This document shows, piece by piece, positions 28,236-39,200 of a DNA stretch of 45,000 nucleotides (positions within the stretch are counted from its first letter, which is position 1; every line of letters begins with the position of its first letter). The translations under genes and the position numbers were made by a program. Source of the DNA: Trachelipus rathkii (Eukaryota > Arthropoda > Malacostraca > Isopoda > Trachelipodidae); NCBI GenBank assembly GCA_015478945.1, contig JABUQX010116747.1:7501-52500 (forward strand), given 5' to 3'. The notes beneath the pieces are model-generated. The model was not told where the DNA came from. It made no database searches and saw only the letters and a program-made list of their open reading frames with translations.

Positions 28236-30200
28236 GATAAGCCCAAATACCAGTGACTTGCTTCTCTCAGTAAATTTCTGTAGAAGGAAGATGGATAACG
28301 AAAGGTTTTGTTAATCGAAGCTTATACAGAGTGTAGTCAGATATTTATTAACACAATACTCTTCTCATCAGATCCACGCGGCATAACTATAACGCATTCA
28401 CATCTTATAAAAGTTGGCTCTTGCATATATATTCCTCACTGTTTTGGCATACATCAACGACGCTAATGAACAACTACGACACAACACACTGTACCAGCGA
28501 GGCTGAAAAGATCACACTCTCTCTCAATTAGCAATATCTACTGAAGAGCTATGAGATAAGTGCAGACTTCAACACGATTGAAATCTCTTCGCTAACAGAT
28601 TATTAGTTAACCCAGAGACAAATAAAATTCTATACTATGAACGAATCAACGTGACAACGTGCTTCAAAATTTCTGTGTGAGAGTCTAGAATGAGCATCAA
28701 TAAACATACCTTTATATCAACACCCGTTACTCATAATAGATCTACAACGAAATGAGTATTCTCTCTCGCACTCCGCTTGAGGAAACTGCCATGTAGCGCT
28801 CTTATATAAGATGAAGACAATTTTTAACAATTCATTGCTCAAAGTACAGAGCTTTCCATAGGAATAAAACGAAAAACCGGCCAATATGATATAGCTATTC
28901 TAATATATCAGGCATCAGTATCTTCGACTATAATTCGATGCGTTAGATAACAATATCTTGGACAGTGTGAGTACCATATGATATCGATTCATACTGCCGG
29001 GATCAAGGTAATCCTCGATTTGACTTCAGGTCTAGATATAATCCTATAATGAGGCTTTATCCGGGATGTAAGATCCTGACGCCCGGTATGAGTGAGACTC
29101 AAGCAAATTGAAGGACAACAAATCTGCCAACTCCCATCCTTCCCACACGTCAACTGATCAATGTCTCCTTACTTCCCTAGCATTTTATAAACGTTAAACT
29201 TCATTGCAAGGCTTACACCATATGACAAGATAGTCTGTTATATTGAAATTTTTACCGTTTTCTTTAGATCCATAAGAGGCTCTTTTTCTAGTGTTTGTAA
29301 AGAGCTACTATATAAAACATAACCGCTCCTAAGTATCTACAACTCGTAAGATGTCTCAATATTTGCTGTGGTATATGATGGATACATCGCTTTGTATTTG
29401 TTGCCCAGTCTAAATCCTCATGATAGATTATTTTAAACTCTGTCGTCTAGGAGTTCTCGTGATAGTACAAGGTGCTACATTTAAGAAAGCTTTCTCCGAC
29501 CATCGAGGCTTACAACCTGAGTTAAATACTGAGATTCGTCGTCATGAGTACATCTATACATAGTCTCTACTTAATGCCTGGATGTTTCATTTTAAATAAT
29601 TTCCGAAAGATTGATGGGTACAACAGGTTTTGTCTTCACCATCTTCTAGAGGGTATTCTCGTGTACGTAAGTCGTAATGGACTGAGACGATATTAACTGT
29701 GAGGTACGCCAAAGATCAGCTGTGCTCACTATCGAACTATGATATTTAAATAGATATTCATGCTGGTGCGTAAATTACCCTACTAGATGTCTATATAAAA
29801 AAGGAAGTGCTTTTATATTCTAATAGGACCGTCTTCCCTCATTAACCTGTAACTCGCGCATTTAATAATAACTGAAGACCGATGTAGCTTGTATACTATG
29901 TGCATCCTCAGAATAACTAGTTCTTGAAACGCTTTACCTAAAAGAATTCATGAACCTTTTCTGATCCATTCATCTTGAGGGATATCTGCCATCCTTCATG
30001 TAGTAATAATTAAACTCATGACATACAGCTAGCTAGGTCAAGCAGGTCTTAAATGATATTATTAATCTTTTCATCTAAAGCATCGTTGCCTTTTGACCCA
30101 GTCAAGAGTCAGTGGAAAAAATCAATAATGGAAATCACGAAAGCCGCAAAGAGAAACCAAATTATAGTGATACTCAATTGTAAATTTATATTTTGATATA
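28236..30200. other. Divergent centre between inverted ATPase relics, unassigned
   Basis: About 2 kb of mixed composition, less AT-rich than its surroundings and without microsatellites. No frame is open for more than about 60 codons. Short minus-strand stretches look protein-like (for example near 29500-29750 and 28900-29050) but I could not assign them. Given the ATPase neighbours, remains of another gene of the same element, such as a capsid gene, are a reasonable guess and nothing more. Confidence 0.35.
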
Positions 30201-31430
30201 TCGGTGCAAGGTCTTTCTAGTTGCCAATACCGGCTATCTAAAGTGGAGCTTGGTTTTCCGTTGTCGGAAATTTTTCGTATAGTTTGTGAAGGGTAAACGC
30301 ATCCTCACCTTCTAAATATTTTTTCAATTCTTTTTATCAATTGTTGGGAACTTTAAGCGAACCTTGAAAAACCACCGAAACTGTATGGCTGTTTCACATC
30401 AAGTAATATTTATCGACACTTCCTTAGCCTCCAATGACTCACAATGGACATTAACAATAAAAATTTATTCATTTATACTGAAAGGGGATATACCCCCACA
30501 ATGATATATCAAATATTTTATTTTTTTTAATTACAAAAAAAAATATTAACTATTTTTAAATTACAAGTCTAAAACATGCAAAGATTACAGAAATATTAAC
30601 AGTTATATGCAAATTTTTAAATTAACAAAAATACAGTCATATAAAATTTCATGAACTAATCCATTTTGATACTTTGTATGGTTTTTTTCCTATTCTACAT
30701 TTGAACGTAATGTACCTCTATTTATCAACTTTGATCTATCCGATTCAAAAGAGTACCAGCAGGACTTGCTTCAGGTCTTGGGGTCAAGGAATATTATCCA
30801 GATCCGCTAATCTTTGTTTATTATGATTAAACTTCTTGGAAAATTAATAGTCTGAAGGTTCTTGTTTGATCCTGTTCCACCTGTTACAGAGTCTTCTTTC
30901 CAATCACGCCGAGAGATCCGGATAATCAAGGTCAACAATATTCGGATCCAAGATATTGTTTCTCCAATCATAATGATTTGACCGAGTCATTCCATGTAAT
31001 CTATCTTTTTAAAATATTATAAGAGCTATACCCGTTTTCTTACTCCTCATTGGCAGGCTTTCCTTGATATGTTTAATAAAAATTTCTTCTCTTTTTCCAT
31101 AGCCTTGTATCTGACTACTAGACTGAATCTTCTTTCGAGAACTGCAATAAAATCTTTAATCGGATAATGTTTGTTTAGCATTTTCCCTATAATTCTTTTT
31201 TCATGAATGTTAACATCAGAGTTTAAATTTGACGCAATTCCTTCTCGTAATTATTTATCTGTTCACCTGAGGATCATATAAACTCAAGGGCTGCTGTTGA
31301 GTCAACGGATGATAAGGGTTATGCTGTCCTGCCACAGGTGAGGGTTTGATTGAGGTTTTTCTACTTGTGTTGTTGTTGTTGTTGTTGTTGATGCAGTTGT
31401 TGTTCGTGGGTGTTGTTGCGTGGTTCTAGA
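30200..31430 (-). pseudogene. Broken accessory frames downstream of the right ATPase relic
   Basis: Minus-strand continuation after the right ATPase relic. It includes a short poly-Gln run encoded by CAA repeats (plus strand 31368-31390), then coding-like pieces in shifting frames: NNYEKELRQ near 31250, MLNKHYPIKDFIAVLERRF (about 31180-31125), and LDPNIVDLDYPDLSA with IKQEPSDY (about 30950-30850). The good local protein character with frequent frame changes points to a decayed gene of the same element. I do not recognise the family. No matching segment is clear after the left copy, so the left arm is shorter. Confidence 0.4.
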
Positions 31431-32480
31431 GGCATGGTCTGATTATATTTCATCTTCTCATAATCGCTATAGGGTAAAACTACTACCTTCTTCATCATTG
31501 AGCAAGCCACTTGGTTCATCAGAGGTGCTATAACGGGAAAAGAGTAAAGTAGGGAATACACCTCCCCTTTCTGTATAGCTTCTTTTGTTTTTAAGTTTTT
31601 TACGTTTACCGGTAAGTGGTAAAATACTATTGCTCTGACAACATAAAGTTGCCTTCTTGACAGACTGTGAAAGGAACATTTCCTTTATAAATTTAGCATA
31701 CTTTCTGCTATACATTGTATGAATTTTTCATCTTCACAGATCAGTTAACGTTTTTTCAGAAGGTTTCAAGTTTTAAATTTTCTCATAAGAGGTAAAAAAT
31801 CTGCACTAGAGTCCTCATTATTCAGGTATGTATAGTGTCTCAAATCTCGGAGGGTAAGATATTTGTACGCAGAAACATTCTATGCGTGTTCTTAGGATGA
31901 TGCTCACAGATTAAATAACCATGAGGTATAGATGTAACTTCTTTATATACTTTTAGGAAATCTTACGTTGAATAGGAAACATTTGGGTAGCCACAACATT
32001 AACCTGACTTATATCCCTTCTTTGACCGAACAAGATTAAATACTGTGTGTTTAAAAGACACATCCAGCATATACTTATTCTGATGAAAGATATTCTGGGT
32101 TATGTAAAATACTGTATTTTAAATGAATGAGGAGTTAAACTGTAAATACAGCTATTATCATTCATTCAATATTTGCATTAAATCATCAAGGATTATAATT
32201 TTTAATGCCCTGGTAAACATTGAAGCAGCTTTTATGTCATATAAACCTTCGCTGAAATTCGATTACATCTTTGTAATCTGTTAAACGTTTATCAATAGAT
32301 TCTTGGTAAACACGGTAACATCGATGGTTGAGCAATTTTAACAGTTGCTGTTCGAGGAGAAATCCAACCTATCTGTTTGAAAAAGTGTTTAATGAACAGA
32401 AATTGTTTTCCCACACCAGTAGGCGACCAGACTTCAAGATCATGAAGACAGGTGCGCGGAACTATATACACTTTCCAAAC
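31430..32480 (-). pseudogene. Packaging-ATPase-like pseudogene, right copy (inverted)
   Basis: The reverse complement matches the left copy at 27200-28235 over most of its length, with many substitutions and indels. The Walker A region lies near 32425-32395 and is altered. The Walker B-like IIILDD lies at about 32205-32185. The SKKGY segment is near 32025-32005, and a segment encoding FIQCIAES-type sequence near 31720-31690 also occurs in the left copy. The right copy reads towards the left copy, so the two face each other across about 3.2 kb. Both are broken by different changes, so they decayed separately after duplication. Confidence 0.6.
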
Positions 32481-33446
32481 TCGTTACCTGATATATTTTT
32501 GATTGAGCGCTCCGAATACATACTAATGAATAAGAAAACGGGTGCGTTTTCACTTATGTGTGTAAGGACTATAGAATAACAATAAAACTTGTTTTTTTTT
32601 TTAGTTTTGTAATTATATCCCAAGAACTATATTTTAACTCTATAATACAGATAGAATTCATGAATGCTTGAATTTCAATAGGATCAATAGATGCAACTAT
32701 CATACATAATGAGATCATCAACTAGGTCACGCACGGTGCGGAAGTGATGATCAATAGTAGGTGGTTCTTGACTTTACTGATTTATGAATTTATGAATGAA
32801 TAAAACGTTTACGAATTGTTTTAGTTAAAAAATTTGACCTTAATCATAAGTAGAATCTAGAGGAGGATCAGAGTGTCATAGTAGAGTCATGATTTGGGTC
32901 AGTCTGAGGTGTTTATCTGGATGGGTGGCTATGATTTGAGTGATTAGTTGTATATAAAAGTCGTTACCAATTTTAGAAAACTATCATAAACTAATATTAC
33001 CATATCAATGTGAGATCAAATCAGATCGGATGATATAGTACAAGTAGAGGGATCAAGGTGGGGATGGCTGATTATTACTCAATTTATGATTAGTATGCGC
33101 GATATATGTAAAACATAGATCAATTTTAGATTAAATAATGCATGAGATGTTACCTTACATTCAATTAGATGCAAAATAGATCATATATAGGAAGAAGGGT
33201 AGGGTTAGGTATGATGTATGATTTACTGATTACTGATTTTAGCATGGCTATTGTAGATAAATGTAAGCTGATTTACGTGATATATCATGAAAAAGCTTAA
33301 AAAAACAAATGTATAGATAGAAACCAAAACGTAATACTAATTTATAGATAATAAAATATAAATGACATAGATACATGATAATTAATTGAAGAGCAAAATT
33401 AAGTGCGATTGATAAACATAGACATCTATATTAGCATTCTCTGTAC
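32481..33446. other. Outer flank of the right arm, AT-rich
   Basis: The part next to the ATPase relic (about 32580-32700) matches the inverted left flank (27170-26910): both have AATAAAA-CTTGTTT, an AAGAACT block, and a TTGAAT...GATCAATAGAT block in the same order. Beyond about 32710 the match is lost for roughly 0.9 kb, which may be an insertion in the right arm. No gene is seen. Confidence 0.4.
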
Positions 33447-33477
33447 TCAGGATCTAATGCAATGTCGAGCATGCAGT

Positions 33478-33612
33478 GATAGGGCGCACGCACGCGCCCC
33501 TCCCGCGGCGGTTCGCGCCGGCGGGCGCGCACACGTTCGTTCGATCGCGCCGCGCGGAGCGCTGCGGCTCCGCCGGTTTCGCGGCTGGATTGCACTGGCT
33601 GGTCGCACACAC
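33478..33612. other. CpG-dense GC-rich island
   Basis: About 135 bases with very high GC and more than twenty CpG dinucleotides, in sequence otherwise well below 40% GC. Both strands are open (33403-33684 plus, 33713-33447 minus), which such composition alone would produce. No gene product is recognised. It could be a promoter-type CpG island, a captured foreign fragment, or part of a transposon. Confidence 0.6.
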
Positions 33613-33699
33613 CTGTGCTTCCTCGTGCCCGGATGCCTGATGGACTGCTTGAGTGTTACTGATTTACTGCTTGAGGGTATGTAAAGAAAACGTAAATTT

Positions 33700-35390
33700 G
33701 TAGTTATAAACATAAAAAGAATAAGAAATTTTATTTATTATTTATTTTTTTTATTTATTTATTTTCTTCTTGCATGTATGTGCAGTGAAAGCACGTCTCT
33801 CCATTATATGCACACACTTCGTATCGAGGACTCTACTATACACTATGTGCGCTTATAAGACGATCACCCTACATTGATTTGTTAACATACGCAAATATGT
33901 GTTCATGTGTTTAGCGTAAATATAATCTCTAGCACCCGCACCGCGAGCGGAGCCAGCACCGGCGGTTGCGACTCTGCCAAAATCTTCGCTTCACACTCTA
34001 ACTACGTAGCTCAGACATTCCAGTAATCCTTATCTCTTTTCCTCTTCCTACTGACCTTACTTTCTACTACTTCTCACCTATTATTCCTTCCAGTCTTACC
34101 TACTATTCAGTACCATGCTGTTGTTGGCACCAATATGTGTTTTTTATGAGTCACGACGCCTGCGCGTGCCGTCCCCTCTCGTGTCGGGTGGACCCCTCAG
34201 ACAGCCGCGACTATCGTACGGACTCTATAACTCTATCATATCTAATCAGAGGATCTACGGTTCAATCTTACACCATACTTATCATCCCACTGACTCCACA
34301 ATATATTTATTGCTCAGATACGATATAACGCCCTAATGCTCTTACTATGTATAAACGTCGCACCTCATCGACTGCAGCTACTCTCGATAGTATGTTCGAG
34401 ACCAACTCGGCTCCGAATCCAATTACCAAGTCTTTCTAGTAAACTCGCAACTGACTAGAATTCCGCTCTCACCCAATTTCACCCTATACGAACAGGCTTC
34501 GGATTATAAAATATATAACGCCGCGAAAAATGGTGAGATAATTGGATCCCACTCCATTCATGGTTACACATCAGGATGATGGACAGATAACTCGAGACCT
34601 ATTCCCAACGAGGCTAGCAGCTCAGCCGATCTAACACCTCCCGTCCAAATCCGGGTAACCGCGATAATGATAAACTCGCGGAGCTGGTAACCCATGTAGA
34701 TAAGTCCTCACTCGAGTCGGAGTGCTGGAAGTCGCAGGCTGAGCAGAGCCGGCACCAACGCCGGAGTATCATGCACTGTCGTTGTTGTGTTACATATCGA
34801 ACTGATGTCACTATTAGTTACTAATAAGAATCAGTGTATTTCGACATCTCTCGGGAATCAAAGCAAATCTACAGCTACACGAACCTCGTGGTATTGTCTG
34901 TTTGTCGAATTGTGATCATTGCGCTACTGGCTCTAGCACCTCTAATCCGGCCATATCAAGTACTATGAATTACTACATCTCAATTCTATTATCGCGAAGC
35001 CAAGACAGGTGGCACCCCTACGGGCTGCGACTAGCGCGCCCTAATCGAGCATACACTTTGCTACCTATGCTTGATACATACGTCGATAGGTCTCTTATTC
35101 GAGTACTCTCGGACACTCTTCGTAGAATTGGTGTTATAAATTAACTATGTCTGTTAAGTGAGCTGCTGATGATAGAGTATCGCGAAATGTAGCAGACTGC
35201 TATACCTAGGTTAGCTAAGAGTGTATTTGCTCGGGGCGGTGTAGCAGTGAGGCTGGTGTGTCGGTGCTAGCTTAGGTTGAGGAACTGTGAGTGGTCAATC
35301 TGTGCTCTCGTTTAGATTGCTCGGTGAGTTCGTGCGAGTCCAAAGTCGTTAGTATCTATTGTAATGACTCAGTTTCGATCCACCAATTGT
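33700..35390. other. Segment of more balanced composition, unassigned
   Basis: About 1.7 kb, much less AT-rich than DNA on both sides from about 33930, with GC-rich patches at 33930-33970, 34150-34210, 34615-34760 and 35010-35050. Frames of 60-80 codons are present but show no domain. The shift back to AT-rich DNA at about 35.4 kb is sharp. Confidence 0.4.
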
Positions 35391-35900
35391 AAGTATTTAG
35401 ATATGAGTATAAAGGTATATTTGATTTGGATCTTATATGTATTGTGTTAGTTTTATATTTGTATTTCTGATTTTATTTATTATTATTTTATTTATTAGTA
35501 TATTTATGTATATAGTCTAGTAGGTAATCAATATTATTGGCATAATTATTTATAATTTAATATATTTTATTTATTATTTATTTTTTATATTTCATTAGTC
35601 TCAACAGTAACGTATAAATCTCGTGTATTTTGTGTGTTCGTGTGAGTGAGAGTGGTAAGTATGGAGTTCTAGTTCGAGAGATGAATGTGCATCTATCTGA
35701 TGAGTTGTGGTATATTTTATAGAAAGGAGATTTGCTCCTAAGAACTCGAATACATGCTTTAGCTGCTCTGACTATTGACATGTCGCTATAGAAAAAGTTG
35801 CGAACAGTTGTGTGTACATGACATTATGTTAAGTCTCCCATACACTCTAGCATCCTTTACCTTTTGTACAATATGAAAGTAGGGAACTTGTGAATGTTAA
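35391..35900. other. AT-rich DNA, no gene seen
   Basis: TATT-rich sequence and unassigned DNA between the balanced segment and the degenerate repeat region. Confidence 0.4.
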
Positions 35901-38900
35901 GACTTAAGTTAATTCATACCTGTGAGGTTATGTTAGTATTGTTCATATGCACTAATATATTCTTAGTTCAGGTATTAATATGTTAGCTTTACATGATGTG
36001 ATAAAACTTTGTTAATTTAGCTATATTCGTATTAGGTACACTGTGTATGAGTATAATTATAATAATTATTATATATAATTATATAATATTATTTATAAAT
36101 ATAGTTATAATAATATTACGTTATAAGTATAAATAATAACTATGTTACGTATAGTTATTTATAAATATAGGGTGAATATTAGGGTACCGTTCATTTAAGT
36201 ATGCAACTTGTTAGTTACTACTGTGAGTGATATAAGTATATGTAAATTGTTTAATGTGGCTGTTATTCGAGTATTACTAAGGTGAGGTATGTTAGGTTGT
36301 CGTTGTACATTATATTGTGTATATGTATTCAGGTTATGTATATGTATTTAGTTTATTTGATGTTAAAACTTTGTCTTAACTGTTTAGAATATGTTCGTAT
36401 ATATATATTTAGGTGTGGTCACAACGGCACCTATATAATTGCAAGAGATTGCGGTATTGTCTTTGTGATGTTGATCTCCAACAATGGATAGTGCGCTGAT
36501 GTCTTCTGAATCTCGTAAATATGTATCAATGAGATCATCGAAAAGTGGTCGGTGCCGGGTGGGAGTGGATGCGGAGAACTTTTTTTAATGTACGTGGTGC
36601 GTTGCGAGTGTGCGCTCTCGGTGTCTGAAGCTGTATTGATCTAGGCTGCGTAAGCTTATTGGTGCAAACGTGATTACCACTTTACCCATATTTATTTCAA
36701 AGATTGCGGAGCTGCGTCTCGTTTATGTTATGTTGAGATACAACTTTGTTATTTTGTTATGTTTCGATAAAACTTTGTTTGTTTGCACATTTATTCGCTG
36801 GGGATTATGATAGTTAAGGTAAGGTTATGACAAATTTTTTTTAAAATATTACGTATGTTAATGTAAAAAAACTTTCTTACGTTTTTATCGTTTGGTCAGT
36901 TATGATAATTTAGACAGGGTATGAAAAATAGTTATCGAAAGGTCACGTATGCTAAGTATTATTGAATTAATTAAAAATATTACGAATTTTAATATGTTCA
37001 AATAATGCTTGAAAAAGGTGAATATAGGTTAATGTATTGTTAATCAGCTGCTTAGTACTTTATAGATATGTTAAGTATGATTACCTTGTGAGTTAATAGA
37101 GTAGTTTATATAGTGTGAGGTAAAGTGAGTTTAGTATGTTAGGTTTGTACGTTATATATTATATATCTATAGTTACGCTTATGCTGATGTTAGCATTTAT
37201 AATTAATGAAATACTATTTGAGTTTCGTTAGTCATATATAGTATACGATTGTACGTTTAAGTATATATAAAGAAACTTAATTATTTTATAGCTATGTTAT
37301 AATCCGAATATGTATAACTCGTAAAATGTTAGACATGAATCAAAGATCAATATAGATCATAGTGATATATATGTGAAGGGCGGTATAGTAGTATGAGGAG
37401 GTGAAGGGTGAGGTGATGAGGTGGTATAGTGGTTTGATATTACTGAATTACTGGACTTTAGATTAGATATAAACTATTACACTATTACCAGTCCTATTTA
37501 TACAAAGAACTTATTATTTTATGTTTGGATAAAAACTTTTGCATTATGTTTGCATATAACTAGGTTGGTAAATATATGATAGTTATATGTTATATTATAA
37601 GTATACTATAAAGATATCTACTGTTACTATAGTTATATATTAAACATATCTTTTGATATAGACACACAAAAAACTACTTTGATGTAAAAATATTTTACGT
37701 CACTTATTCAATTCGTAATTAATGCTATAAACGATATATGAAATGGTAATAGTATAAGACTAAAATGACGTCTTCAGCAATTTTTGTTAAATGCCTCAGG
37801 ACTTGGATACTACCATGTTAATAGTAAAATTAACATTGATATGTTAGAGATAGCTTGACAAAGTGTGAATAGTTACCGTTTTTAGTGAGCGCGCATATGC
37901 ATCCATTTAGATTAGCGTGGTTACTGTTGTTAAGTATGACACCTCATGCACTCTACATGGTTAGTGGATGTCTGTTCAGTGCATATAAACAATCGCGAGC
38001 ATAGGTATGAGTTAGGCTTTTCATCCGGTTCGCTAGACACAGATTATCAAAATCGGCATATTACTAGTGTGTGTTCGACATGCTCTATGAGTAGTAATAA
38101 GCTGTGTGATATATACTGAGTAAAAGACTATAAATGGACCGTTTGTGATGTTATTCTATAATATCTCAAGTGAAAAAGCCTTTCAATTATTGGATCGCAG
38201 AGTTGAGACGGTTAATAATCAGACAAAGGTTAAAGCAATAAATCTTATATTTTAAATACAACGAGATTATTAGAAAAGAAAATTAAAAATGAGTAAAATG
38301 ATAATATTCTCACGAGTGTAGGGATCAATCATATATTATAATGTAGAGCAGAATCTCTTCAATTACAAGAGTCTCAGATAGTACGTAATTTATAGAAACA
38401 TGCTGAATGTATTAGTTATTCTTCTACTGTAAGTTGAGAAAGATAGAGTTACAATTTGTTTATGATCTAACGACGAGTTGTGTTAAATCTGCTGCCTTAC
38501 TCTGTCTGATGTCTAGTTGCTGTCAGGCGCATTTAGGATTCTTAGATTTCACGCCGTGCCTGCCTCCTCTTTGTGTATGATTATATGTATTAAAACTTTG
38601 TTGCGATTTTAGTGTTTCTCATGTAGTGTATTAGATTATCAGATATTGCTATAAGTTTAGACAAGCGTGTAATATAATAATGTTTTTATTTAAATTATAA
38701 TTACACTATGCTTAATGTAAATTAACCATTGATATGTTTAGATATATATCTTGACTCACAAGAGAGTAAATAGGTACGTTTTTTATATATATGGCTTGAT
38801 AGTTACATTTACTATGTGATTATATATATATTATATAAAAATATATATAATAATAATAATTTATATATATATATATACGTGTGTGGGTGTTTAGTGCACA

Positions 38901-39200
38901 GGTGTATGAGTTATAATATCGTGCATTAATAGTATATATATGACAAACTTACTTAACGCCAACGCGGAACGTGGTTTCAGATTTCAAAAAAAAAATTCAC
39001 AGGTAGACCCTATGATACGTAATAGTAGGTCATTGTGCCTACATGGTCAGGCGGAAATGTATTACTTATTTTTCTAGGTGTGTATGGCTCTAAGTCTATG
39101 CGTCTTATTTTTTGAGTGTAGGAGAGAGTTATGTACTAAGTATATTGCGTATTAGGTATATTCGTAGTTGTGTAGTCTGAGTTCATTCGAAACTATGTAT
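35900..39200. repeat. Degenerate long-unit repeats (possible old satellite)
   Basis: Diverged words recur in order. A block containing ATAAAACTTTGTT or close variants occurs near 35998, 36362, 36765, 37532 and 38590. A GTATGTTAGGTT block precedes it near 35930, 36285 and 37137. A TTCGTAT...TAGGT block follows near 36027, 36390 and 39150. A 65-base block around AACATTGATATGTTAGA (37830-37890) recurs near 38725-38785. Spacings of about 0.36-0.40, 0.77 and 1.06 kb suggest an old tandem array with lost or inserted pieces. TA-rich tracts lie near 38820-38880. Confidence 0.4.

Noticed and set aside
33403..33713. Arg/Ala-rich proteins on both strands of the GC island
   Set aside because: GC-rich DNA lacks stop codons by composition, so open frames on both strands are expected by chance.
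34250..34275. tRNA-like B box (GGTTCAATC) here and similar words near 20020 and 22366
   Set aside because: No matching A box or cloverleaf arms at proper spacing; the one at 22366 lies inside RNase H coding sequence.
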